Source of the DNA: Helochares maculicollis
Lineage: Eukaryota > Arthropoda > Insecta > Coleoptera > Hydrophilidae
NCBI GenBank assembly: GCA_033557835.1
Contig: JAWQRO010000435.1
Coordinates: forward strand, 1 to 39,050
DNA length: 39,050 bases
Direction of reading: 5' to 3'
Shown: piece by piece, positions 1-10,921 of the stretch
Position numbering within the stretch: position 1 is the stretch's first letter
Layout of the letters: every line of letters starts with the position of its first letter
Notes under the pieces: generated by a model
What the model saw: only the letters and a program-made list of their open reading frames with translations
Databases searched by the model: none
What the model was told of the DNA's origin: nothing
Made by a program: the position numbers and the translations under genes

Positions 1-277
1 TATTTTCCATCTTTGATAGAGCACAAAAAAAACTATTGCAAAGAATTTCACCAAATTTTTAACAAACAAGCCTTACTATACCACCTGTCAAAATATATAA
101 CTTGTATGCTACTTAATTGTGAAGTTGGCTGTAAAATATGATTAGCTCTATCTGTTGGGAAAAAAAACGAAATTACTTTCCGAACAACCCAATACTCCTT
201 GCGAAAGCTTGAATTTTAAAATGTGAATTCATAACTAATGGAAGGGTCCAATTTTAGAATATAAATTCATAACTAAA
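1..277. other. AT-rich flank, no gene seen
   Basis: No gene is visible here. The stretch contains a short imperfect internal duplication: two segments sharing 'aattcataacta' around 225-275. It leads directly into the 473-bp tandem repeat and may be the eroded edge of the same repetitive element. Confidence 0.5.
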
Positions 278-750
278 AAATGAAATTTATGACGGTAAAG
301 TCCCACTTCTGGTTTTCGAATTTTCAAGGAACCAGTTGCTGTTGCTATATTTTCCATGTTTAGCATTTTTGTTACATTTTTGTAAATATTTTCAATTCAT
401 GGACCACTAAAATTGGAATTTTCAAAATTATAAAAATATCTCTTCCGGTGCTTCGATCATGTTAAAAACTTACATCTGTCAGGTTTTTGTAATATTTAAG
501 GTGTGCACGAAATTTCAATTGGATAGCTTAATTTTAAAGACTACTTTACTTGAAAAAATTTCATAATTGTTTAGGTAAACGGGTACTTCCGGTGACTCTA
601 TATTCCTCAAAACTTGATGCGGATCTAAATTTTTGCGATGATGGCCGTATACCAAATTTCATTGCTCCAGCTTATACGGTCTGACCACTCAAAACGTGGA
701 GATCCGTCAAATTCTTGAGGCTATACTTTATATAGTATACGGGAATGTAA
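278..750. repeat. Tandem repeat copy 1 (~473 bp)
   Basis: This is the first of two head-to-tail copies. Both start with 'aaatgaaatttatgacggta' and end with 'acgggaatgtaa'. Shared blocks in the same order include 'tattttccatgtttagcatt', 'cttccggtgct', 'gtgcacgaaatttcaat', 'taattttaaagactacttta', 'gggtacttccggtg' and 'accaaatttcat'. There are many substitutions and small indels, so the copies are old. No coding frame is open across the unit. It could be a piece of an unclassified transposable element, such as the 3' end of a retroelement, or a short satellite run. Confidence 0.85.
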
Positions 751-1240
751 AAATGAAATTTATGACGGTAAAGTCCCACTTCCGGGTTTCAAATTTACAC
801 GAAACTATTTGCTATTGCTATATTTTCCATGTTTAGCATTTTTATAACATTTTTATAAACATTTTTATTCCAAGGCTTAGTAAAATTGGAACATTCAAAA
901 TTATAAAAATAGCACTTCCGGTGCTCTGATCATGTTGAAAATTTGTATCTGTCAATTTTTTGGTATATTTAAGATGTGCACGAAATTTCAATCCGATAGC
1001 TTAATTTTAAAGACTACTTTACTTGTAAAAAATTCAAAGCTGTGTAGGTAAAAGGGTACTTCCGGTGGTTCTACATGCCTCAAAAGTTGATGCGGATCTA
1101 AGTTTCCGCGATAATACCCTTATACCAAATTTCATCGCTTCGCCTCAAACTGCCTGACCGCTATCGTGTTTACATACACTCACATATAGAGACAACATGC
1201 AAAAAATTACTGTACTTCGAATACAAATACGGGAATGTAA
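751..1240. repeat. Tandem repeat copy 2 (~490 bp)
   Basis: This is the second head-to-tail copy and begins immediately after copy 1. Its last ~100 bases differ from copy 1: a 'tatcgtgtttacatacactcacatatagagac' type segment replaces the corresponding part. The end 'tacgggaatgtaa' is shared again. Confidence 0.85.
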
Positions 1241-1374
1241 AAAATATACGGCTATATGTACAGCCTGATGAACTATGAAAATTACTACATGAATAGGTGC
1301 TCTAGGGGAAGTCTAAGGAAAGAAGTCAGAACATCTTAAGAATGCCATATAAGACAAATCTAAATATTAAGGTG

Positions 1375-1394
1375 ACCGGAAAGTAATGTCGTTT
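1375..1394 (+). repeat. Left TIR core of mariner 1
   Basis: These 20 bases are exactly complementary to 2611-2630. They end in the CGTTT block seen in many mariner inverted repeats. Confidence 0.9.
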
Positions 1395-1545
1395 CTGTGC
1401 ATGTCGATTTTTGGTTGTCATTTGGTAGCTCATTACGTGCTTGGAAGGCGTGTCAAAGAGATTTTGAGGTTATTGTATCATATTTGCTTTTGAATAATTA
1501 AGTATTAGATTTTTCTTGCAATTTGGGGTGATATGGCCAGAAAAA

Positions 1546-2565
1546 ATACCAGAAGAGCATATCCGGCATTGTATGCTTTTTGAGTTTCGCAAGGGTAATA
1601 CCGCAACTGCTGCGATTAAAAACATTTGCGATGTTTATCCAAGCGCATTGGACGTTCGAAAATGCCAAAGATAATTCTCTAAGTTCAGATCAGGCAAGCT
1701 TGATCTCTCGGACGCACATCGATCAGGAAGACCAACAACATTAGATAACGACGTGCTAAGGGCAAAAGTGGAAGCAAATCCATGTCAAACAATTGAGGAA
1801 CTTTCAAACAGCCTTAACCAACCTTGGTCAATCATCCAAGAACATTTTCCGCAGATTGAAAAAATAAGCAGAGCTGGTGTTTGGGTCCCCCATAATCTAT
1901 CCGAACTGAATAAAGCCAACCGGTTCATCACGTGCAACGTATTGCTTAAACGTCATCGTACAGATCCGTTTTTTGATCGCTTGATCACTGGAGACGAAAA
2001 ATGGGTCCTGTACGACAATCTGAAACGCAAAAGGCAGTGGCACAGCCGTAATGAATTACCACGAACTACTGCAACGCCGGATTTACACCCCATAAAAGCA
2101 CTTCTGTGTGTTTGGTGGAATACACGTGGAGTTGTTTACTTTGAAGTGTTAAATCCTGGACAAACTGTTAATGCAGATGTCTATTGTGAACAACTGGAAC
2201 GAATAAACTTGTCTTTGATTGAAAAGTATCCGTCAATTTTCAACAGAAAAGGAGTTATTCTGCAACATGACAATGCAAGACAGCACTGTGCAAAACGGAC
2301 CTTAGACAAAATGAACGAATTTGGGTAGGAGGTACTGCCTCACCCACCATACTCGCCCGATATTGCACACTCGGATTACCACTTATTTCAATCACTGCAA
2401 CATTGTCTTAGTGGCAAAAAATTAGAAAATTTTGATGATGTCCAAATTGCTATCTGGACATATTTTACAGAAAAACCGATTGATTTCTACCGATCCGGCA
2501 TTGAAAATTTGTATACTATATGGCAAAAGGTTGTTGATAACGAAGGTGAATATAGTGTTGATTAG
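1546..2565 (+). pseudogene. Mariner transposase pseudogene (DD34D)
   Basis: One frame reads as a mariner transposase from about 1546 to a natural stop at 2563-2565. The N-terminal paired helix-turn-helix part is visible (IPEEHIRHC..., then a FRSGKLDLSDAHRSGRP block), followed by the WVPH linker motif (WVPHNLSE). The catalytic core has Asp in TGDEKW (codon 1993-1995), Asp in QHDNAR (2269-2271) and Asp in HSDYHLF (2374-2376). Exactly 34 codons lie between the second and third Asp, which defines the mariner DD34D type. The frame is broken by TAA at 1672-1674, where related proteins have a Trp in the CQRWF block, and by TAG at 2326-2328, again at an expected Trp. An upstream ATG at 1533 is in another frame, so the true start is also disrupted. 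The longest intact part is 1753-2328. All three catalytic Asp codons survive, which suggests moderate age. Confidence 0.92.
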
Positions 2566-2610
2566 AAATAAAAAATTGTTAAAATGTAGTCGTTTGAATT
2601 TAACTTAAGA

Positions 2611-2630
2611 AAACGACATTACTTTCCGGT
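2611..2630 (-). repeat. Right TIR core of mariner 1
   Basis: These 20 bases are the exact reverse complement of 1375-1394. Three more bases (2631-2633) separate the core from the flanking TA. Confidence 0.9.
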
Positions 2631-2896
2631 CCATACAAACATACAAAACAGTGTTTTCTTCGTTTAGTATAAGTAAGTCCTAGGAATGCATTTTACAACA
2701 ACAGACAAAATTTTGCATATTCAAATGTAGTTTTTACTTAATTTCGAAAATAGGTTGCAAATATTCAGTCATTTTACTTGAAAAGGAAATATGAGATTAT
2801 GAAAAGAAGTTGGTTCAGAATACGTTGGTCATGTCAATGGGTTCCTAATGTAAACTCGAGGATTACAATTTTTTTTATTTTACGAAAATACCTGTG

Positions 2897-3352
2897 CTAA
2901 AGAGTTTCCTTTGAGAAACGGTAATTACTCACTATATTAAAGGAGAATATCAGTTTACCAATACATATACTGTGAATGTCAAAATGATTTATGAAATTGT
3001 AGAAAGCTATTTTACTTGACTTAAATATATTTGCTGATAATAATAAGAAAAGTTGCATACAAAAAGAATTCAATATGATATTTAGCTTAGGAAATCTTTT
3101 TACTGTATCATCTAAATAGCTTAAGTTAAAATATAATGGGCTATTGCCCTCCAACCGATTTGATAAATAGTGCATTCTATCGATATGAAGCCTGTTAAGG
3201 AAAACTTGCCATAATTTTTGGCGTCTCAAGAGCAAAACTATTAATTTATATTTACAATGTAACTGTTCACGCATATATGTTATGCAAGATTTTCTAAGCA
3301 AAAAAAAATTACTGCAAAAATTCATGTGGGATATAGAAGAGAATTTTGTCAT
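2897..3352 (-). CDS. Unexplained 151-codon ORF, product unknown
   Basis: An ATG-to-stop frame of 151 codons lies in DNA where stops should be frequent. The translation is rich in Leu, Phe, Ile, Asn and Ser, with Lys/Arg patches. It has several hydrophobic runs, near residues 14-20, 97-110 and 130-143, but no clean signal peptide and no family motif I recognise. It lies just downstream of mariner 1 and has no obvious splice or promoter context. It may be a decayed piece of a membrane protein or transposon, or a chance ORF. My rough estimate is that an ORF this long is unlikely at this base composition, so it is recorded, but the coding claim is weak. Confidence 0.2.
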   Translation of the reverse strand: MTKFSSISHMNFCSNFFLLRKSCITYMREQLHCKYKLIVLLLRRQKLWQVFLNRLHIDRMHYLSNRLEGNSPLYFNLSYLDDTVKRFPKLNIILNSFCMQLFLLLSANIFKSSKIAFYNFINHFDIHSICIGKLIFSFNIVSNYRFSKETL

Positions 3353-3597
3353 GAAATACGGGAGATTTGACTTGAATTGGAGGTCAAATGCACTACACTC
3401 AAAATTTGAATAAGCTTAACATTATGGCAGTGTTCTTAAATTCTTTACAAACAATACTATTATTTCCTACTAAGTCACTTTCATTTCAAGGCATATCAAC
3501 TAGATCCTCTGCTTTTCCGGACGATCTGTTAATCTCAGGAACAATTGTTTTAGTTATTTAATTGACCTCTTGACAAATCATATTTTTATTAAACATT

Positions 3598-3620
3598 AAT
3601 TATATTGTAACAATATAATT
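3598..3620. repeat. Perfect short inverted repeat (hairpin)
   Basis: The 10-base arms AATTATATTG and CAATATAATT are perfectly complementary around a 3-base spacer. In DNA this AT-rich such hairpins also arise by chance. No terminator or element boundary is evident around it. Confidence 0.6.
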
Positions 3621-6600
3621 TCATAAAACAGTAAAACTTTGGTCTCTGAATTTAAAAAGAAAATTCAAAAATCAAATTTTTCATGTCGATATTTTTTTAC
3701 TTCGCGATGAAAGAATTATTTTTAAAAAGCGTTTAAGGCAACGATTAATAATTCCTTTTATATGATTTGTCACCACCACAAAGGCAATGAATCTATGACA
3801 TTTCACTTTCTCAATCAATAATTAAGCATACTTAATTAATGAATGTGGAGCATGATTTCAGATGTATGGAAATGTTTTTTATTTAAAAAAAAAATCTTTC
3901 ACAAAACAGAGCAGTACCAATATAGTTTGTAGCATGTAGGGCCAAAATTATTTGATATATAATTGTTTTATGTTGAAATTGAAAATAGCATTTACCGTCA
4001 AGAAAATTAAAAGACACGAAATCATTTTTGGAATCTAGTCAGCTAATAATTTGTGCTTTATGACCGCAAAAGTGTTACAACTGATTTTTTGGTTATGTTA
4101 ATATAAAGGCGAATAAATTTACGATCGATAGCAATACAAGCACAGCTAAGTTGCATTTCATGTATTAATGTTATGCAATCGACAGAAAAGAGAATCAACG
4201 CAGGAATCTGATTGAAGAATTTGAACAAAAGAACTAATGAATTTAAGGGAAAGTTTTGTGTTTGTGATATGTTACGAACAATTTTGTGAAATTCATTTAC
4301 TTTATTTTTAAATCAACTGCATCATTTGCTGCAGTTGCATTCAGTAAGTCAAATAAAGTATTACACAAATGTACAATCAATATTTTAAGTTTGGATTGTT
4401 TTATTTTAATGAACGAGGTAATACTCTCATTGAGAAATTTTGTTAAATCAAAATCATCTGTAATAGGCGCATTTAAGAACAAACTGCTAAGCCAAGCTAG
4501 AAATTTTCGGAATATTGTTTATTCAATATGTACTTAGAGGAAGATTCCTCCCCTTTTCTAAAAGATTAATGCTGTAACTTTTAAATTGAAATAAAATTCA
4601 ATAAAGCTTCCTTATTTCGGCTTCAATCCTGCTCTTAACTTTGGGTTTCTGTCTTCTGTAGCTCTTTAAGAAGTTTGTCTTCATATATTTTTTGAGAACC
4701 ACAACATAGAGGCTTCCCTCTCATGATCTGACTTTGATATTTAGGTTTTGAGAGATTTTATAAAATATATGCAGACTATCCAACCACACGTTTTAAACAT
4801 TCCCAAAAATTCTTGGAAATTTTCGGCTGACGATTCTTCGGAGCTGTTGTTAATTAAATATAAACTTTGAAAAAAACTACTTTCAAAACTAAGTATATGC
4901 TATGGCAGTGTGATGCATCATATTGTTCGCTGATTATTATTATAAATAATTATGGCTAATACAAATGACACTTTTACTGATTTTATATCATCAACATCTT
5001 CTGTTCCTTGGAAACAACAGTTTAGCAAAATTCTAAATAATTTCATTGAGTTAATAACTCATTACAATTAATCAAGTACTATGATTTGCCTTAGACCAAT
5101 CATATAATAAAAATACGATCTCGTTTTTATGGAAAATACATGTTGTACCTATCATATTATCTCAGTAAACAAGTCTGTACCAACATGCTCGCAAGCAACT
5201 CATTTTGCGGCCATTTAACTTCATTTCTTTTGCTAAAACTAAACTACAAAACTCATTGTTATTCTGACGTACTTGTGATAAGTGCCAAACATATTAAGCG
5301 TTAAATAAATACTGGATACCTTAAAAATGAAGTGCAATAATCTATATACAAGAAATTTCAACTATTGCCAATATGCCATTAGGCATTAACACTTCTTTGT
5401 GTAACAAATTGTATTATCAAAAGCAATGATTTAGTTATCACTGATTTCTTTATTAGTCTATAGAAAGCTATAAAAAGCAATTTGCTTAAATAAGAATTGC
5501 TAGGTAATTTGCTATGTATAAATTTTAAAAATAATTTAGTGTGTCACAAACAATGTCAATTTAATAATAGGGCTGCCATTTCTAATAAAACAAAATGATT
5601 TTGCCTTGATATATTTCTCACTTCAACACTTTAAATACAGCACCACCTCTCTGGTCTTGAAAATGAATAAAAGGTATTGTTAGCTAGACAATTTTTGTAT
5701 TTGCATGTAGCAATGAGACATGATTGGAATTGCACTGATGGCTTTTTGACCTACTGACTATTGGGACAATAGTTAAGGGTAAGTTATAATATTTCTTATA
5801 GCGCTTTATTTGAGACATAAGATCTAGTAAAATTTGTTTTGCACGGGCGATTTTCAAATTAAATCTAAACTATTCTTGGCATTATTATACAAAGGTTCGC
5901 TAGTTTCAGATATCGTAAAAAATCTTGGTGAAAAGGTACTTATTATAAACTTATAATATAACTACCAATTTAATAGGATATATAAGTGCGGTGGTTGCTG
6001 GCAGTTCGTACGACAAACAAACATCCGATGTTACATCTGTAAAAGAGTCGTCAGTTACTTCAAATCAATTTTGTCCAGCAAGCCTAGTTTGTAGATTTTG
6101 CCACGAGTATTCATTACATCGAAAATTTATATTGAACTTAATAAATCACCTACGTTTCCTCCAAAGTTACATCGTCTTTTAGTTATATAAATTAAGGTAA
6201 ATGCTACTTTGTACAGATAAAAAGTAAATTATTTCCAAGCTAATAGAAGAAAAATTATAGCAAACTTACATTTTTATGATTATCACAATAGCCTGCAGTA
6301 AGTTTAGCTTACTATATATTCATAAACAATCCATTCATTATTGCCATTATTAGGGATTAACTTTGTCAGACGAGGTCACGGTGTTAAATATGTTAATAGG
6401 AAAGCTGCACTGTCTAAAGCAAAATTGCATCGCACAAGTTATTAAAATATTAATTTAGTAATCTCCTTTGAACAAGGAGCAGCAAGCAAGGCAAGGTCGC
6501 ATGTCAAAATCATAATTACATTGTATAGTAATCAAATATAAATTAATAGAAAGTTTCATATAGCACGAGATGTGTAAACATAAAATCGGCTTTGTCTCGT

Positions 6601-6647
6601 TAGTAATTTGTTTGTAAACGTATAAAAATATCGAAATTTGCTTTTAG

Positions 6648-6788
6648 GATGGCATTCTTACGTCAGAACCAGCACATTTCGAAGGTCCTCTGATCCGACT
6701 AAATAGTCTGGAAGATGCCGCCAAGATTACAGACCCGCTTCACACAGAAAGAATTCGGAAAGAGCTGGTCTATGTTCTTCTTTCGTTG
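6648..6788 (+). CDS. Candidate internal coding exon of an unrecognised gene
   Basis: A 141-bp segment (47 codons, open throughout) sits between an acceptor-like 'tttgcttttag' and a good donor GTATGT at 6789. It is more GC-rich than its flanks. The translation begins DGILTSEPAHFEGPL and ends RIRKELVYVLLSL. It is balanced and protein-like, with charged and hydrophobic residues spaced as in an amphipathic helix. Both splice junctions are phase 0. Its end joins in frame to 7875-7943, which closes with a stop. I do not recognise the family. No upstream exon could be fixed with confidence. If real, the gene is read towards Antp, convergently, and lies downstream of it. Constraint on non-coding Hox-cluster DNA is the main alternative. 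Confidence 0.42.
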
Positions 6789-7874
6789 GTATGTTAAATA
6801 TGTGTTTTATCTATCTATACATGAACGTTCATCCTTAGTCGCACATGTTCTTTAGTACAAGATGCTGGTTATTTAAATAAGATTTTACATTTGGTACATT
6901 CGTAAGAACGAAACTCACAATTTATTAAAATATATTATGAGTCAATTTATTTTAATCGAGGCGATTCGTTATATCCTTAGCTACTTTACGTTAATCATTG
7001 TATATTTGCGTTAAGCGTTGAATAACTATAGTATGCTAAGCTTTGTATATTTGTTTTCTAATATTAGCCGAACGTAACGATCGCAGCCTTGAAAAAACTC
7101 TCAATTTGAATTGTCTAATATCCTCGATAAAAGCAGAATACAACTAGCGAATTGTAGCTCCCACTTTTTGAATGAAAACTTAAAAGAAACTTGTTGACCC
7201 GATTGCTTTTCAATGCAATATGGTCGACCGCTGAAATAGGGGTCCTTACGTGATAAAAGAACTTTTTTATTTCCGAAGCCCTGCCAAGCATTTTTCCCAC
7301 CAATGTAAAAATCGACCATTTTGAATGTCTTTGTGGAGCACTGCACTTTTTCCGTTTCAATTCAACGCAATTATAATGGCAAGGAAAGGCCATGCAAATT
7401 ACTCTTTGCGTATCAAATAAATTTGTCGCGCTAGAAAAACTTTCTCACATAATAAAACAAGTTTAACTTGATTAAGTCAATTAATTCTAAAAAATCAGAA
7501 TGTTTTTTATAGGAAACACGAGCAATATTGAAATTTCGCTAATTGTTATTATAATAAAAACATCAAAGAACATTGTAATTGTGCAAGTTACGTGCTCGGA
7601 ATACTTAAATTGCGATTGCTAAATGCTTTTTTTAATATTATATGTTTATTTCCCTTTTAAATTGCTACTAATCCAATTAATTTCTACAAATGAGAATAAT
7701 CCTCTTCAATTCATAAATATTTATTAAAACATGTCTGAAGTAATACCTTGTACATCTAATTGCCCTTAATATATTCCGATGTCTACCAGTACGCAATTTT
7801 GCATAATGAGTGTAACTGAGCAGGCCATATTTAGTTAAATTTATTAATTGCATTAAAATTTTATTTTTTTAAAG

Positions 7875-7943
7875 CATCCCATTCAAGTTTACCGAAGATT
7901 ATATTTCTGCCAACTCGAGAGTTTGGAAGCGGCGATCAAATAA
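7875..7943 (+). CDS. Candidate terminal coding exon (same unknown gene)
   Basis: A pyrimidine-rich tract ending 'ttttttaaag' precedes a 22-codon open segment. It reads HPIQVYRRLYFCQ... and ends ...LEAAIK before TAA at 7941-7943, followed at once by an overlapping TGA. The reading phase (0) matches the donor of the 6648-6788 exon about 1.09 kb upstream. The joined sequence would run ...VYVLLSL|HPIQVYRR..., which looks continuous. It is short, and the acceptor AAG is less common than CAG or TAG, so the call rests on phase agreement and protein-like composition. Function is unknown. Confidence 0.36.
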   Translation, partial: HPIQVYRRLYFCQLESLEAAIK

Positions 7944-9903
7944 TGACCAAAATGACTCGTTCAAGTAGAAGCATTAATATTTTGTTTCTGTTTATAGACT
8001 CGCTAGTGTGAAGCGGACTTCTTCTAAAGGAACAGAGCAGCTGTGGTGAAGCCATCGGCCTCAAATAATGGATTCCGCATCATCTCTGGTCAGAGATTAA
8101 TTAAAAATATCACGCTTGCACCTTGTAATGTATTTAATAACGGAATTGTTATTGTTTCCCCTATTGTAAATACATTACGGACAAACGAAAACATTGTATC
8201 TGTCATACTTTATAAATCCTAGCGTATTTTTACAATCTAATTACTCTTAAAAGTTTGAAACTCTTGATAAATCACTCGTTATTAATTTGATTTAACGCAA
8301 CATATTCAACATATGTAAATATTAATCACGGCTTTCCCTAAATGCAAACAAATGTAATCTGGAATATATTGTATTCATTTATATTTTTTGCGCGTGTAAA
8401 CTTTTTTCGCGAAATAGTCTATATATTATATAACTTATATCACACACAATTATTAATGACACTACTCGTAAAAATATGGTCTGTCAGCGGATGTACGAGC
8501 TTAAGTTTTTCAATGGTTTTAAACAGTCTGAAACCAAAGGATTTGTAAAAATTAAATGCAGTGCATAAATATCTTTCTTGCTTCCCCTGGAACGGAGATA
8601 AATTGTCGTGAGTTACATCCTGCTTTGTAAATAGTTATTAACTAATAACATTGACATTTGAGTTTTGTAATCGAGTTATAATAAAAGAATACTGTGCAAA
8701 AGTAAGCTGTTGTTTTTATTGCCAAATAACCCTTAAACTCGGCGGAGGAATAAAATAGCGTTGCGTCAGTATATACAAATTTGCTGCATAGCGAAAAAAT
8801 ATTCATGAAAACCACAATTATGTTGAACAATTAGTTAGTAGGATTTATTCTAAGAGGTGAAATATTCTGTTTTTATCTGGCGAATGGTTCGCATTCCGCG
8901 ATCATATGCCACACTCATCGTTAGCTGCTTGTATCACAATAGAGATTTAGAAAATACCAACCAGTATTTCTGAATAGATATTAATAACTAAATAATTATT
9001 CCGACCCGTAGCCTAGGGTGCTAATAGTAACAATGAGAAATAGCAAGCGTGATCGAAAACTAATTAACTGCTACTCCTGCGAGACTATCTCTGAATCACC
9101 CGGCGAAAGCAGACAAATGAAAATTAATGAAATTTCGTATAAAAACCATTTATCATACCTACCAGAAGACTGATGGAAAACCGTCTGCATAATGTGGGGT
9201 TAGATCGTTTCTTGACGGCTACTGTGCGTCCAATAATTGTTACTCTACCACAAAAATCAATTAATCAAAGCGCATTTTTTGTTATCAAATTGTATCAGCA
9301 CCTTTCGCACCACATAATTCCTTAGACGTCAACAACAATTTTGTAATCGTAAAACAGATATCGCTAATGAGCCAACAATAAAAAACTGAAAATCAAAATG
9401 TTTTTTTCCGTACGTGAAACTACGCACAGAATAAAGGGTGAGAAATTGAAATCTCGATCTAAATAACACTTATTCAATACATCTTAATACAAGTAGCTCT
9501 TGGCACGAGAAGCAGATCCACGGACCTATAGAATACAAAACATATCTAATAAAAATTCTGAAGTATTTCATATAAGCCAAACTGTAGGCCCTTGCATTAC
9601 CAAACTCCATACGAAGTCGACGTAAATCTTCAGACTATTTATCAGTTTTTGTCGCCCACAGAACGATTTCTGATCTCCTTTTTATATTCCGGCCCTTTCT
9701 TCCGATCTCTCAATCACAGCTGAAGCCTTGTTTCTTTACAACACCCACTGTTACATTATTCATTACCGTCAAACTCCGCGCTCGAAGTTTTTACCCAGAT
9801 TTCGAACCGGGGAGCATCGCTTATTGTATTCCACAAATAGTTTTGTCTTAACGTTAAGGAATCCTAAGTTTTAAAGAATAAATATTTAACTTTCGAGTTT
9901 CAG
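7944..9903. other. Non-coding stretch, no gene seen
   Basis: AT-rich with modestly GC-richer patches near 8000-8090, 9000-9240 and 9640-9840. An acceptor-like 'tttctgtttatag' at about 7997 is followed by stops in every frame within 20 codons. No RNA gene or repeat was recognised. Confidence 0.45.
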
Positions 9904-10028
9904 ACTTGCCCGGAATAACTTTAAATATGGTAATTCAAGACGGAAATTCTGTCATTTTGATGATGACAGCTCCGGGAGAGTCCGGAACGTTTTTCCCGGA
10001 AACAACGCCACGAGTAAAACGCATTTTG
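9904..10028 (+). other. Exon-like segment, open in two frames
   Basis: A 125-bp GC-richer segment is bounded by an acceptor-like 'cgagtttcag' and a donor GTGAGG at 10029. Two frames are open right across. One gives LPGITLNMVIQDGNSV... with a phase-0 end. The other gives ...GNSRRKFCHFDDDSS... and stays open to about 10183. Two open frames at raised GC are not proof of coding. The segment may be an exon of an unknown transcript, a spliced non-coding RNA or a constrained non-coding element. Confidence 0.22.
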
Positions 10029-10189
10029 GTGAGGTTTATAGACGTTTATATACACAAATCATGAGGTTATGCGACACTTCAAACCGTAACAGTAGTCGAC
10101 ATCTGGAATTCTGTGGGTCAGTAAATCATCCGCACATATGTGGCAATTACATGGACTACTTACTGTTATTGTTCAACGTGTGAATACTT

Positions 10190-10921
10190 TTCTATGGGTT
10201 CTTAGCATGGAGTCCCCTTGACCTTGTTTTTTGCACATTTTGCACATGCCTGTGACCGAGAGTGCTGAAGGTTGCATTACTGGGGTTGTTTAAGAAATTA
10301 AGTGACCATGCTTAATGCATTAACCACCACTCATCGGCTTACCTAAATATTTCTTGCACGTGGTTGTAAATAACTTTTGCAATTTAACTTGGGCTGGTAA
10401 GTTTGCAGCAAAAGGTTAAATGCGCGAGTTTAAGTATAAATGCACTGGAATAACACTATGAGCATTTATTTAAATACGGCGGGTAATTGCTAACTGCATG
10501 TTGTGATAATTGTGTAAGCATACAAATCTCCTCATTTCTTGAGTAACATGTCTTGCGGATATGTACGATAATTCATGAACTAATATTGCAACATAACAGT
10601 AATTGTATGTTATTGCAGTGAGTAGAAGAAATATTTCTATTTATCAGGGCGCTATATTAAGTGACCACTGACTTATCGCACTTATATTCCATACTTCTTG
10701 CTGATTTATGAATTATGACTTTTAATTTATTACTTTTCGTCTCTGAAATTTTTATGGTTATTGAGTGTGTGCATTTTTTATTGTTCATGCAGCAAACAGG
10801 GCGCATTCCATGCAAATCCTGTGTTTTTATACTGTGCAGATTTAGAATAACGAAATATTAAAAACGTTGATTTTAACGCAATTACTTTTGAAGATTTTTG
10901 GATTCATAATTCTGAATTTTA
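10190..10921. other. AT-rich non-coding stretch
   Basis: No gene is visible. It contains TGATTTATGA (10702-10711), which fits the composite site type bound by Extradenticle with Hox proteins. A single such match is weak. Confidence 0.4.

Larger units (their letters stand above)
1370..2633 (+). mobile_element. Mariner-type DNA transposon, 1264 bp, full length but inactive
   Basis: The element is flanked by TA dinucleotides (1368-1369 and 2634-2635), the target duplication of Tc1/mariner transposons. The ends are inverted repeats with an identical 20-bp core, read from each outer edge as ACCGGAAAGTAATGTCGTTT (1375-1394 and the complement of 2611-2630). The outermost few bases differ by a small indel. 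The length is right for a mariner of about 1.3 kb. The single gene inside has two internal stops and a start-proximal frame problem, so the copy cannot make transposase. The near-perfect ends could still be recognised by a transposase made elsewhere. Confidence 0.93.
2640..5980. other. AT-rich non-coding stretch
   Basis: No recognisable gene was found. One long minus-strand ORF (2897-3352) and one perfect short inverted repeat (3598-3620) are listed separately. Around 4286-4540 both strands are open for 60-80 codons, but neither frame resembles a known protein. Confidence 0.5.

Noticed and set aside
5991..6182. 63-codon plus-strand frame with Cys residues (NQFCPASLVCRFCHEY), and an overlapping frame with CGGC and CYIC
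   Set aside because: Neither frame has convincing splice borders or links in phase to the 6648 exon. The Cys spacing does not match a zinc-finger type I recognise, so I do not call it an exon.
6348..6450. Short open segment after 'actttgtcag' that reads protein-like in two frames
   Set aside because: Two competing frames of about 30 codons, no good donor and no recognised motif.
9795..9815. tRNA-like B box on the minus strand (complement of 'ttcgaaccgg')
   Set aside because: No A box at the right distance, no cloverleaf and no acceptor stem. A single motif is not enough for a tRNA or a tRNA-derived SINE.
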